Shown: piece by piece, positions 19,301 through 28,048 of the stretch
Position numbering within the stretch: position 1 is the stretch's first letter
How the letters are laid out: each line of letters opens with the position of its first letter
Source of the DNA: an uncultured Roseburia sp.
GTDB lineage: Bacteria > Bacillota > Clostridia > Lachnospirales > Lachnospiraceae
NCBI GenBank assembly: GCA_945787015.1
Contig: CALZGM010000011.1
Coordinates: 1 to 64,000 of the forward strand
Reading direction: 5' to 3'
DNA length: 64,000 nucleotides
Translations under genes and position numbers: made by a program
The notes under the pieces: generated by a model
What the model was told of the DNA's origin: nothing
The model's database searches: none
The model's input: the letters and a program-made list of their open reading frames with translations, nothing else

Positions 19301-19332
19301 AAAAAAGCAGGCAGCCTAAGCTGCCCGCTTCC
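19301..19332 (-). terminator. Terminator of pckA
   Basis: GGGCAGC and GCTGCC(T)GC arms around TTAG, followed on the - strand by a run of seven T. It ends about 30 bases after the pckA stop and isolates pckA from the 6S-like RNA. Confidence 0.85.
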
Positions 19333-19358
19333 ATAACCCTATATTGTTAAGTTATTTC

Positions 19359-21083
19359 TTATAAAGCTGCTAATTCATCAACAAGCTTCTGTAATGCTGC
19401 TAAAGCTTCATCCGGTAACTTGTCATAGCCTTCCTTCTTAACAGCGAAATCTGCAACTGCATTTACACGAGTCTGCATTGCTGCTTTTAACTGTGAAACA
19501 TAGTCTGCATCCTTTAAGTCAGGTGTGAAATCAGCTGTCTTTCCTGACCAGTCATACATGATTTCAATATCTTCAAACGGTCCCCACTGTTCGAATTTAG
19601 CTTTTCCTTCAACGATTGTTTCGAGAATGCCTAATGTATCAGCAGGTTTACATTTTGTACCCATGAAATCTCCTGTATTAACAATGTAGCAATCTACATT
19701 CTTCTCTTCTACTAGCTTCTTAAACTTCTCATAGTCGTTTACTAATGGATAGGTTCTGAATGGATTAGCATATGGTACGATACGGATTGCATTTAAGTCT
19801 GTACCGGCTGCAACACGTTCAGCAGTAGAAGTCTTTGTAGCAAGGGTAGCGCCCATAACAGATGCTAAAGCTGCACCTTTTAATTTCACTACCGGTGGAA
19901 TGGTCGGGTCTTTCATAATCCAGAAGATTGCATTAACCGGAGCCTCAATCTTATCTACACGGTTTGGAGACCATAATTTAGATTTGATTGCACGTCCGTT
20001 ACCATTACGGATATCTTCTGTTACTAACTGAATCTTGCCTTCACTATCCATGGTAGCAGAACAGTTCTGAGCTGATAATAAGTATTCGTTATCCGGACAG
20101 CCTGTTGGGTAATCTGCTGTCTTATCGAAATAGGTTGGCTCCAATGCAATGGATGCACAGGTATCAGTATTGATAATGAAAGCATCATCATGAAGTACTT
20201 TAATACCGCCAAATGCATCATATTTTCCACCATGTTTTGCATGTGTTAAAGTAGACTTTCCGGAACCGGATAATCCGTAAACAGATGCTACGAATTTCTT
20301 TCCGCCCTCTAAAGAGTATTCCTTCTGTCCACCATGGCAGGACGCATAACCGTTTCTGTTAGCAAGGGCCCAAGCCATTGTTAAGGTTCCTTTTTTATGT
20401 TCTCCAAAATATCTCATACCAAGAATTGCTGCACAGTTCTGGTTTGTATCAAAATAGCAAAGTGTTAATGGATCGCTTAAGCAGCTGTAATCAACGTCCG
20501 GTGCATCGTGTGGTGCCCACTGTGGATCAGAGAAGATGTAAATATCCGGTTCATTTCCATCAGCAATCGGTTTAGAATTCTTGTACATCTTTACATATTC
20601 ATCAGACATATACTGGAAGTTTAACATCCAGTTGTAAAGAATATTTTCTTCGCCTTCCGGAATAAGAAGGTGAGCCTTTACCATGAATTCCGGATCAAGA
20701 CCAATGAAACACTCCGCATGATATAATGTCTTCCATCTTGCTTCGTATACAGCATCCATAACTACTTTATCAAGTTTTGTATCATCTACACCCGGTTCGC
20801 CTTTGATACGACGAGCTGCGGCATAACGGCCTGTTACAGCGCCATCATTGAATAATAAAACTCTTGAATCCTTTTCAAGTCCAAAAGTTTCACCATCTTT
20901 GATTTTCATATCTGTTACGATAGTTCCCGGTGAATTTTTTGCTAACTCATAAGCTTCTTTTAAGGTATTAACCTTCACAACATTGTTGCCATAAAAAGCA
21001 GCTTCGATGATTGAACGTGTCTTGGAAAAGCCAACTTTTCCGGCACCAATCTCGTTAATTGGATAATAAGCTTTTGTTGACAT
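19359..21083 (-). CDS. pckA: Phosphoenolpyruvate carboxykinase (ATP)
   Basis: 574 aa. Interconverts oxaloacetate + ATP and PEP + CO2 + ADP; in fermenters often run in the CO2-fixing direction. The P-loop is GLSGSGKST (most ATP-PEPCKs have GLSGTGKTT), followed by LHDDAFI for the metal-binding aspartates and GCPDNEYLLSAQNCSA. It is a divergent branch, somewhat longer than the E. coli enzyme. GGAGG precedes the ATG. An inverted repeat (AAGTAGC/GCTACTT) lies at 21111-21137 in its leader. Confidence 0.85.
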   Translation of the reverse strand: MSTKAYYPINEIGAGKVGFSKTRSIIEAAFYGNNVVKVNTLKEAYELAKNSPGTIVTDMKIKDGETFGLEKDSRVLLFNDGAVTGRYAAARRIKGEPGVDDTKLDKVVMDAVYEARWKTLYHAECFIGLDPEFMVKAHLLIPEGEENILYNWMLNFQYMSDEYVKMYKNSKPIADGNEPDIYIFSDPQWAPHDAPDVDYSCLSDPLTLCYFDTNQNCAAILGMRYFGEHKKGTLTMAWALANRNGYASCHGGQKEYSLEGGKKFVASVYGLSGSGKSTLTHAKHGGKYDAFGGIKVLHDDAFIINTDTCASIALEPTYFDKTADYPTGCPDNEYLLSAQNCSATMDSEGKIQLVTEDIRNGNGRAIKSKLWSPNRVDKIEAPVNAIFWIMKDPTIPPVVKLKGAALASVMGATLATKTSTAERVAAGTDLNAIRIVPYANPFRTYPLVNDYEKFKKLVEEKNVDCYIVNTGDFMGTKCKPADTLGILETIVEGKAKFEQWGPFEDIEIMYDWSGKTADFTPDLKDADYVSQLKAAMQTRVNAVADFAVKKEGYDKLPDEALAALQKLVDELAAL

Positions 21084-21110
21084 ATTATGTCCTCCTTTAT
21101 TGAAATAACT

Positions 21111-21137
21111 AAGTAGCTAAAACAAATTTTGCTACTT
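21111..21137. promoter_or_regulatory. Inverted repeat in the pckA leader
   Basis: AAGTAGC at 21111-21117 and GCTACTT at 21131-21137, separated by 13 AT-rich bases, about 30 bases upstream of the pckA start. It could be an operator or an mRNA 5' stem. No T-run follows the hairpin on the - strand. Confidence 0.35.
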
Positions 21138-21197
21138 TAAATTTTACATAATGTTATTTTTTTGTCAATCCATTTCTGACAAAAAATTCTAAACATT

Positions 21198-21611
21198 CTA
21201 TAAACGCTGTCCTTTTGCCATCTCCTCTGCATTGAATACTCCTGGCATCAGTTGTTCTAATGTAAACACTTTGTAATCTTCTGTATTATTTGCCACAATT
21301 ACTTCAAAAGTTTTTAAATCACAGAACTCAACCATCACCTGCCTGCATACGCCGCAAGGGAATAAATAATCATCTGCATCACCATTTACAACAATTGCCT
21401 TAAATTCCTTCTCTCCTTCTGATATTGCTTTAAAAAATGCAGTCCGTTCTGCACAGTTGGTTGGTGTAAATGCAGCATTCTCAATATTGCATCCACGATA
21501 TATCTTACCACTTTTTGTCAGCAGTGCAGCGCCCACCCGGAAATGCGAATATGGTACATAAGCCATTTCCTTTGCTGCAATTGCTTCTTCAATCAATGCT
21601 TTATAGTCCAT
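21198..21611 (-). CDS. cdd: Cytidine deaminase
   Basis: 137 aa, the usual length of the tetrameric enzyme. Converts cytidine and deoxycytidine to uridine forms in pyrimidine salvage. The zinc site is intact: NCAERTAFF supplies the first Cys and catalytic Glu, and PCGVCRQ the other two Cys. PYSHFRVGAALLT marks the N-terminal strand. GGGAGG precedes the ATG. Appears monocistronic. Confidence 0.96.
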   Translation of the reverse strand: MDYKALIEEAIAAKEMAYVPYSHFRVGAALLTKSGKIYRGCNIENAAFTPTNCAERTAFFKAISEGEKEFKAIVVNGDADDYLFPCGVCRQVMVEFCDLKTFEVIVANNTEDYKVFTLEQLMPGVFNAEEMAKGQRL

Positions 21612-21824
21612 TGCGTAAACCTCCCAAAACTCTATACATCTATTTTATCACAAAAAAAGTCAAAAAAGTAGTACTCCGTTCCCTAGTTGTGAATTTTTTC
21701 TAAACCGAATTTTAAATTTCTTTAAATTCGACACATTATTCTTGTTTACGTCAACTGATTTATGCTATCATAAACTAACGCGTTAAAGAATATCAGTAAA
21801 ACAAACAACAGGAGGGATAAAACT

Positions 21825-23198
21825 ATGAACAAAAATGCAACAAATCCTTATTCGCAAATCACCCCTGCATTGCTTGAGTTATCTGAATTAGGTAAAAAAA
21901 GTGCTTCATTTGACCCAGAATTATATGCAGTCTACGACGTAAAGCGTGGTCTGCGTGATATAAACGGTAAAGGTGTACTTGTAGGCTTAACACAGATTTC
22001 CGATGTATGCTCTACTAAAATTGAAAATGGTGTCTCCGTTCCTGCTCCGGGTGCACTTTACTATCGTGGCTACAATATTAAAGATATTGTTGCCGGAATC
22101 GATTCAAAGAGTCATTTTGGCTTCGAAGAATGCACATATCTTCTTTTATTTGGGAAACTTCCTACAAGGGAAGAACTCATGAATTTTGCCTTGATGCTCA
22201 GCGAATATCGCAGCCTTCCCACAAATTTCGTTCGGGATATTATTATGAAAGCTCCCAGCAAAGATATGATGAATACGCTGGCCCGTAGTGTACTTACCCT
22301 ATATGCCTATGACGATAAAGCAGATGATACTTCACTGCCAAATGTTTTGCGCCAGTGCTTACAGCTAATCAGCTTATTCCCTATGTTTTCAGTTTATGGT
22401 TATCAGGCATATAAGCATTACCACGATGGCGCAAGTTTATATATTCATCCTCCGGTTGCAAAATACTCGACAGCAGAAAATATTTTGCACATACTTCGCC
22501 CTGATAGTAAGTTTACACCATTAGAAGCAAAAATATTAGATACAGCACTCATTCTTCATATGGAGCACGGTGGTGGTAATAACTCTACCTTTACGACACA
22601 CTTAGTTTCATCCTCAGGAACTGATACTTATTCTGCCATTGCCGCAGCCATTGGTTCTTTAAAGGGGCCAAAGCACGGCGGTGCGAACCTGAAAGTTGTT
22701 AAAATGTTTGAAGATATGAAACAGGTTGTAAAAGACTGGAACGATGAAGAAGAAATTGAACGGTATTTAACTGCTCTTCTCCATAAAGAAGCTTTCGACA
22801 AAGCCGGTTTAATCTATGGTATGGGGCATGCAGTTTATTCACTTTCCGACCCAAGAGCTGAGATTTTCCGTAGCTTCGTCGAACAATTATCCACCGAGAA
22901 AGGCATGGAAAAAGAGTTCAAGCTTTATTCTGCCGTTGAACGTCTTGCTCCACAAGTCATTGCAAGAGAACGCAAAATTTATAAAGGCGTCAGTCCAAAC
23001 GTCGACTTCTATAGTGGTTTTGCTTATAGCATGCTTGACCTTCCAATGGAACTTTATACACCTATTTTTGCAATTGCAAGAATCGCAGGCTGGAGTGCTC
23101 ATCGTTTGGAAGAATTAGCCATTGACGGAAAAATTATGCGTCCTTCTTATAAATGCGTTTGCGAACATAAAGAATACGTTCCCATTGATAAACGATAA
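21825..23198 (+). CDS. gltA: Citrate synthase
   Basis: 457 aa. Condenses acetyl-CoA and oxaloacetate to citrate. Catalytic-site landmarks: MEHGGGNNSTFTTH, GPKHGGANLKV, YGMGHAVYSLSDPR and VDFYSGFAY. AGGAGGG lies before the ATG. Monocistronic, with its own terminator. No aconitase or isocitrate dehydrogenase gene is adjacent; it may serve glutamate synthesis in a partial TCA pathway, by inference. A weak -10-like TATCAT lies about 55 bases upstream. Confidence 0.94.
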   Translation: MNKNATNPYSQITPALLELSELGKKSASFDPELYAVYDVKRGLRDINGKGVLVGLTQISDVCSTKIENGVSVPAPGALYYRGYNIKDIVAGIDSKSHFGFEECTYLLLFGKLPTREELMNFALMLSEYRSLPTNFVRDIIMKAPSKDMMNTLARSVLTLYAYDDKADDTSLPNVLRQCLQLISLFPMFSVYGYQAYKHYHDGASLYIHPPVAKYSTAENILHILRPDSKFTPLEAKILDTALILHMEHGGGNNSTFTTHLVSSSGTDTYSAIAAAIGSLKGPKHGGANLKVVKMFEDMKQVVKDWNDEEEIERYLTALLHKEAFDKAGLIYGMGHAVYSLSDPRAEIFRSFVEQLSTEKGMEKEFKLYSAVERLAPQVIARERKIYKGVSPNVDFYSGFAYSMLDLPMELYTPIFAIARIAGWSAHRLEELAIDGKIMRPSYKCVCEHKEYVPIDKR

Positions 23199-23226
23199 AA
23201 AAGTGCCGGAATCCGGCACTTTTTTA
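23197..23226. terminator. Bidirectional terminator after gltA
   Basis: AAAAAAGTGCCGGA pairs with TCCGGCACTTTTTT with almost no loop sequence outside AT. T-runs occur on both strands; the stop codon of the convergent 23224-23562 gene overlaps the right arm. Confidence 0.88.
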
Positions 23227-23562
23227 CTGTAAAAATAATTCTCTCGCTTTTTTTAATGAATAAAAGAACCAAAGTAATGCTGTAATTCCAACTATCACAC
23301 CAATGTATGGAACAATACCTGCATTTTCTAACAAATCATTTGCAATTTCCGCTACACCTAATAATATAATAGCCCCGCCAACAATCATTTCTCTCCAATA
23401 CATGAAAGCAATAAAGCCTTTCTTATCCCTGCATTTTTTTACTTCTTCCTCTGCAAGAATCATAGTTCCAATTTCATTTTTTCGTTTCATGGAAAGACCT
23501 GCAAAAATCATATAAACTCCAACCAGTAGCATTGCTGCACCAAAAATTGCCAGCACTTTCAT
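23224..23562 (-). CDS. Small membrane protein, three to four helices
   Basis: 112 aa from the ATG at 23562, chosen because AAAGGCGG lies ten bases upstream and the protein then starts directly with a membrane helix (LAIFGAAMLLVGVYMIFAG). Further helices are at about 56-74 and 84-102, ending in a basic tail (SLKKARELFLQ). A longer frame to 23673 has no ribosome site. No domain recognised. Convergent with gltA, divergent from the chemotaxis-like pair. Confidence 0.6.
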   Translation of the reverse strand: MKVLAIFGAAMLLVGVYMIFAGLSMKRKNEIGTMILAEEEVKKCRDKKGFIAFMYWREMIVGGAIILLGVAEIANDLLENAGIVPYIGVIVGITALLWFFYSLKKARELFLQ

Positions 23563-23667
23563 ATCTATAAAACCGCCTTTATCCTTTGTGCAATACAGTA
23601 TAACCCTTTCGTATTCTGAATGCAAGCTAACGAAAACAAACCTACAGCAACTGAATGTAATTAATAA

Positions 23668-23696
23668 TTGCATTGCTAATAAAAGTATTGTACAAT
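23668..23696 (+). promoter_or_regulatory. Putative promoter of the receiver/CheX-like pair
   Basis: TTGCAT at 23668-23673 and TACAAT at 23691-23696, spacer 17. The -10 lies in a short palindrome (TATTGTACAATA). It is 36 bases before the start codon. Confidence 0.6.
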
Positions 23697-23731
23697 AGTA
23701 CTATATACAAAGCTTTAAGGGGGCGTATCAT

Positions 23732-24109
23732 ATGAAACTTGAAGAAGCCAAAATTTTGATTAGTGATGATTCTATCCTATCAAGGAAACAGTTAAAGGAT
23801 GCCATTCTGCACCTTGGAACTCCTACATTTATCGAAACGTCAAATGGTCAGGATGCCATTGACAGTTATAAGCGTGAAAAGCCAGACCTTGTATTCCTTG
23901 ATATTGTTATGCCGGTAAAGGATGGAAATGCTGCAATTCGTGAAATTCGCGAATTTGATCCAAAAGCTGAAATTATCATCGTTTCTTCTGTCGGTACTCA
24001 GGCACAGTTAAAGGCTGCCATTGAGGCTGGTGCAAAAGATTTTATCCAAAAGCCGATGAACACAAATCAAATTGCATCCATTATATCTTCAAGATTTGAA
24101 GGGAGATAA
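23732..24109 (+). CDS. Single-domain CheY-like response regulator
   Basis: 125 aa, one receiver domain with no output domain. The acidic pair is D12-D13, the phospho-acceptor is D57 (FLDIVMPVKDG), the switch Ser is in IIVSSVG and the conserved Lys is in DFIQKPM. AAGGGGG precedes the ATG. The next gene, three bases on, carries a CheX-like domain. Together they suggest a phosphorylation-controlled module, possibly but not necessarily chemotaxis; no kinase is nearby. Confidence 0.88.
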   Translation: MKLEEAKILISDDSILSRKQLKDAILHLGTPTFIETSNGQDAIDSYKREKPDLVFLDIVMPVKDGNAAIREIREFDPKAEIIIVSSVGTQAQLKAAIEAGAKDFIQKPMNTNQIASIISSRFEGR

Positions 24110-24112
24110 TCC

Positions 24113-25012
24113 ATGTACGCTCAATTTTTCGGAAACTTTTTACTTTCTCACGAGGTAATTACAAAAGAACAATTGCTTACAGCTATGGAGCAAAAAGCTG
24201 CACATCGACCAAATTTAGGTACCCTTGCTATTCACGCAGGCTATATGAGCGCCGGTGAGGTAGAACACATTCATATTCTGCAAACACACCAAGACCTCAA
24301 ATTTGGTGAATTAGCAGTCCAGACCGGAATACTTACAGAAGCTCAGGTGAATGAGTTATTATCAATGCAGGCTCCTGATTATCTTGCTTTAGGTGAAGCT
24401 TTGGTGTCCTCCGGAATCATTGATAATTATGAGTTAGAACGTCTCATTGTAGAATATGCTTCAGAAAATGAAATTTATGACTTGGATTCTTCAGAAGATT
24501 CCCGTGAAAAAGTAGAACAATTATTCAAACACTATTTGCACACAAGTGAAAAAGAATCTGTTAATGAATTCGAATTATTATATAACACACTTTTATTTAA
24601 TAATCTTGTACGATTCATAGGTGATGACTTTACACCGATTCTTGGTTCTAAATGTTTGGAATACCCAAAGAGCTTTTGTGTATCACAGGAAATCAGAGGA
24701 AAATTCCATATCAAATTATATATTGATATGCCGGAAACCACCTGTATAGCATTTGCTTCCCGATATACAGGCGATGATTTTGAAGAATTTGATGAATATG
24801 TTGCAGCATCATTGGAAGACTTTGTAAACCTGCATAATGGTCTGTTCTGTGTGAATGTATCTAACGATTATAACATTGAATTGGAACTTTTGCCGCCTAT
24901 GATTGAAACAAGTCCTCTCTTTGAATTTAAAAATGAAGCCTTTTTAATGCCGGTTATTTATCCGTTTGGCACCATTAATTTCATTTTTGAATTAGATTGT
25001 AATGAAGAATAA
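24113..25012 (+). CDS. MshEN/GspE-N-like plus CheX-like two-domain protein
   Basis: 299 aa. Residues about 5-120 contain helical repeats of the type LGTLAIHAGYMSAGEV, FGELAVQTGILTEAQVNELL and LGEALVSSGIIDNYELERLI, which resemble the N-terminal MshEN/T2SSE-N module that can bind c-di-GMP. Residues about 155-295 look like a CheX-type domain. Its phosphatase motif ExxN appears as DFVN (236-239), with Asp for Glu. GGGAG precedes the ATG. It is co-transcribed with the receiver, whose phosphate it may remove. Confidence 0.7.
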   Translation: MYAQFFGNFLLSHEVITKEQLLTAMEQKAAHRPNLGTLAIHAGYMSAGEVEHIHILQTHQDLKFGELAVQTGILTEAQVNELLSMQAPDYLALGEALVSSGIIDNYELERLIVEYASENEIYDLDSSEDSREKVEQLFKHYLHTSEKESVNEFELLYNTLLFNNLVRFIGDDFTPILGSKCLEYPKSFCVSQEIRGKFHIKLYIDMPETTCIAFASRYTGDDFEEFDEYVAASLEDFVNLHNGLFCVNVSNDYNIELELLPPMIETSPLFEFKNEAFLMPVIYPFGTINFIFELDCNEE

Positions 25013-25017
25013 ACATG

Positions 25018-25054
25018 CAAAAGACCACATCGTCGAACAATGTGGTCTTCTTTT
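25018..25054. terminator. Bidirectional terminator
   Basis: AAGACCACAT (25021-25030) pairs with ATGTGGTCTT (25040-25049), flanked by A- and T-rich stretches. It sits between the stops of the CheX-like gene (+) and thrC (-). Confidence 0.8.
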
Positions 25055-25071
25055 ATTCTTATCAGCCTTAT

Positions 25072-26562
25072 TTATTCCATTCCTAAAAACTGCTTTACAA
25101 CCTTTTGCATTTCTTCTACTTCACAAACAGTATCATGAAGAACCTTAGCATTTCTGATTTCGTCAATTGCCTGCGGAACTTTTATATTTCCGATTCTGCT
25201 CAGTTCATCTACTAAAGCAAAATCATCCATGGTATCATATTTTGCATCAATTGCATTCATCACGCTTCTTGTAAACTTAAATGGGCTTGCAGTGGAAGCA
25301 ATGACCGTTTTTGTCTTATCAGCAGTTTCCTTTTGGTACTTATGGTAAACACTTGCTGCTACTGCTGTATGTGTATCTATTACATAACCTGTTTTTTCAT
25401 ATAATTCTTTTATAGTCTCAGCTGTTTCTGCTTCGCTTGCATAATTCCCATAAAAGTCATTTAGCTTTGTTTTCATTTCAGGTGTAATTTCATATATTCC
25501 GTCAACGCTTAACTTCTTCATCAACTCTGCATTCTTATTTGCATCATCTCCTGCAATGCGGTATATAAGACGTTCTAAGTTGCTGGAAATCAAAATATCC
25601 ATGGATGGAGATGAGGTGAGCATAAACTCACGGTTTTTATCATAGGTACCGGTTTTGAAGAAATCGAAAAGTACCTTGTTTTCATTCGATGCACAAATTA
25701 ATTTTGCAATCGGTAACCCCATATTTTTTGCGTAAAATGCCGCTAAAATATTTCCAAAATTACCTGTCGGTACAACTACATTGATTGCTTCTCCTTCCTT
25801 TATTTCCCCATTAGCGTATAACTTTGCATATGCATATACATAATAAACAATCTGAGGAACCAGGCGTCCAATATTAATCGAATTTGCAGAAGAAAACTGA
25901 TAACTTGCCTGCTCCATTTCAGCGGCAAGTGCTTTGTCAGCAAACATCTGCTTTACACCCGTCTGTGCCTGATCAAAGTTTCCATGGATACCCACTACAA
26001 AAGTATTATTACCTTTCTGGGTTACCATTTGTTTTTCCTGAATCGGGCTGACACCATTCTTTGGATAAAAAACAATTATCTTTGTACCCTTTACATCTGC
26101 AAAACCGGCTAATGCTGCCTTTCCCGTATCACCGGATGTAGCTGTCAAAATAACAATATCATTTTTTACTTCATTTTTTCTTGCAGAAGTAATTAACAGA
26201 TGCGGTAAAATAGACAATGCCATATCTTTAAATGCAATAGTAGAACCATGGAACAGCTCTAAATAGTATGCTCCGTCTGCATTTACAAGCGGTGCAATTT
26301 CTTCCGTATCAAACTTACTGTCATAAGCTGCATTGATACAATTTTTCAGTTCTTCTTCTGTAAAATCCGTAAAGAAGCGTTTCATTACTTCAAATGCAGT
26401 CTCCTGATAAGACATTTTTGCCAGCTTATCCATAGAAATGTCCAAAGCCGGAATCTGTGTCGGCACATAAAGACCGCTGTCATTCGCCAAACCTCTTAAA
26501 ATCGCTTGTGATGCAGTAACTCTCTCACTTGCATCCCTTGTACTCGCATACATCAATTCCAT
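25072..26562 (-). CDS. thrC: Threonine synthase
   Basis: 496 aa, the long bacterial/yeast form. Converts O-phosphohomoserine to threonine using PLP. The PLP lysine is in LFHGSTIAFKDMALS, and the phosphate-binding loop is in TATSGDTGKAAL. The glycine loop VVPTGNFGNILAAFYAK is also clear. GAGG lies eight bases before the first ATG. A strong promoter is upstream. asd, at 57 kb, feeds the same pathway. Confidence 0.95.
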   Translation of the reverse strand: MELMYASTRDASERVTASQAILRGLANDSGLYVPTQIPALDISMDKLAKMSYQETAFEVMKRFFTDFTEEELKNCINAAYDSKFDTEEIAPLVNADGAYYLELFHGSTIAFKDMALSILPHLLITSARKNEVKNDIVILTATSGDTGKAALAGFADVKGTKIIVFYPKNGVSPIQEKQMVTQKGNNTFVVGIHGNFDQAQTGVKQMFADKALAAEMEQASYQFSSANSINIGRLVPQIVYYVYAYAKLYANGEIKEGEAINVVVPTGNFGNILAAFYAKNMGLPIAKLICASNENKVLFDFFKTGTYDKNREFMLTSSPSMDILISSNLERLIYRIAGDDANKNAELMKKLSVDGIYEITPEMKTKLNDFYGNYASEAETAETIKELYEKTGYVIDTHTAVAASVYHKYQKETADKTKTVIASTASPFKFTRSVMNAIDAKYDTMDDFALVDELSRIGNIKVPQAIDEIRNAKVLHDTVCEVEEMQKVVKQFLGME

Positions 26563-26600
26563 ATGTTCATCCTCGTTTTCTTTATCAGTTATTTTCGTAC

Positions 26601-26630
26601 ATTATATAAGATATTTCATACCTCTGTCAA
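26601..26630 (-). promoter_or_regulatory. Strong promoter of thrC
   Basis: Consensus TTGACA at 26625-26630 and TATAAT at 26601-26606, spacer 18. The start codon of thrC is about 38 bases downstream of the -10. Confidence 0.75.
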
Positions 26631-26665
26631 CGCAAACCCGCATATACAATTATGATAAATATCAC

Positions 26666-26694
26666 TTGCCGCCATCCTATGAAAATGCTATTCT
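26666..26694 (+). promoter_or_regulatory. Putative promoter of the AP2-domain gene
   Basis: TTGCCG at 26666-26671 and TATTCT at 26689-26694, spacer 17. It is divergent from the thrC promoter, with about 35 bases between the two -35 boxes. Confidence 0.45.
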
Positions 26695-26736
26695 GTACTT
26701 AGCGCATGCGTGCAAAGTAATCAAAAGGAGCATTTT

Positions 26737-27540
26737 ATGTTGCAAGGTGTATTTCAAGCACAAAAAAAAGATGGAACCTACTATTATCGTGCCAGCCTAA
26801 CTTATCACAACAAGCATATCAGCCTCGGCAGTTTTTCTTCCGAAAAAGATGCTTCAAATGCATACCTTATGGCTTGTAAAATTCTATGCGAATCTGAGAT
26901 AACCATTCATAATTTTCATGAGAATCCTGCCATTTTAAGCAGTGACAAAATGGTAGTTCTATTGAATTTTCGTGATAATGGTCTATATTTTAATAATCCA
27001 ATCTATCTTAGGAAAGGATATTTCAGTTACTTTCTTTCTTCAAATATTGAGTTAAAATTTGATAACGATGATTTGTTTTACTATTCAGAGCATCGTATTT
27101 TAAAGCGACAGGGGCATCTTTATGTAAATGATTATGGCATGCAGTACTCCATTCTTGCCCGATACGGCATTAAGCCATATGCAGTTGCAGGTAGAGATTA
27201 CACCTTTGCTAACGGTGATGAAACAGACTACCGCTATTCCAACATCATTGTTATAAATCGCTATCATGGTGTCTGTGAATACACAAAAAATGGAATAAAA
27301 CGTTATCGTGTCAGCATTCATATCAATGGGAACTATAAAATCGGGACATATTCTTCCGAAGATAAAGCTGCCATTGCCTATAATAAAGCCGCAGACCTTG
27401 CAAAAGCCCACGGCATAAGGAAAGCTTTTCCTGAAAATTATGTAGAAACAGTTTCTCCCAAAGAGTATGCTGATATCTATAATAAACTTTCCATTTCTAA
27501 AAAATACATCAATTATTTACAGACGGTTACAAATGAATAA
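26737..27540 (+). CDS. Protein with two AP2-like DNA-binding domains and a degenerate HNH-like core
   Basis: 267 aa from the ATG at 26737 (AAAGGAG seven bases before); the GTG at 26710 lacks a ribosome site. AP2-like domain 1 is at about 3-50 (YYYRASLTYHNKHISLGSFS), and domain 2 at about 177-224 (KRYRVSIHINGNYKIGTYSS). Each ends with the typical A.AY..A helix. The middle (about 118-175) follows the layout of AP2-linked HNH homing nucleases (ANGDETDYRYSNI), but the catalytic His residues are absent. Likely a DNA-binding regulator derived from a mobile nuclease, by inference. Confidence 0.65.
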   Translation: MLQGVFQAQKKDGTYYYRASLTYHNKHISLGSFSSEKDASNAYLMACKILCESEITIHNFHENPAILSSDKMVVLLNFRDNGLYFNNPIYLRKGYFSYFLSSNIELKFDNDDLFYYSEHRILKRQGHLYVNDYGMQYSILARYGIKPYAVAGRDYTFANGDETDYRYSNIIVINRYHGVCEYTKNGIKRYRVSIHINGNYKIGTYSSEDKAAIAYNKAADLAKAHGIRKAFPENYVETVSPKEYADIYNKLSISKKYINYLQTVTNE

Positions 27541-27545
27541 ACGAT

Positions 27546-28034
27546 TTATTTTTGATTTATATAGTTTACAAGACCTTCGCAATCGATAATTTTTTGCATA
27601 AACGGTGGAAAAGCCTGACCCTTAAAGCTTTTTCCTTTTGTTTTATCTGTAATGATACCGGTATCAAAATCTACTTCTACTTCGTCTCCTGCGGATATTT
27701 CTTTTGCTGCTTCCGGACATTCAACGATTGGTAGTCCGATATTAATGGAATTACGGTAAAAAATTCTCGCAAAAGTCTCTGCAATTACGCAGCTGACACC
27801 GGCTGCTTTGATTGCAATTGGCGCATGCTCTCTCGATGAGCCACAGCCAAAATTCTTGTTTGCAACGATAATATCTCCCGTCTTGACATTCTTTATAAAA
27901 TCCTTGTCAATATCCTCCATACAATGTGTTGCGAGTTCCTTTGGATCAGAGGAATTCAGATATCTTGCAGGAATGATAACATCAGTATCAACGTTATCCC
28001 CATATTTAAATACATGTCCACATGCTGCTTTCAT
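27546..28034 (-). CDS. leuD: 3-isopropylmalate dehydratase small subunit
   Basis: 162 aa, the short LeuD form. With LeuC it isomerises 2-isopropylmalate to 3-isopropylmalate in leucine synthesis. Landmarks: [30 protein letters not shown] and [22 protein letters not shown] precedes the ATG. The start is 14 bases after the leuC stop. Confidence 0.95.
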   Translation of the reverse strand: MKAACGHVFKYGDNVDTDVIIPARYLNSSDPKELATHCMEDIDKDFIKNVKTGDIIVANKNFGCGSSREHAPIAIKAAGVSCVIAETFARIFYRNSINIGLPIVECPEAAKEISAGDEVEVDFDTGIITDKTKGKSFKGQAFPPFMQKIIDCEGLVNYINQK

Positions 28035-28048
28035 TTTATGCCTCTCCT

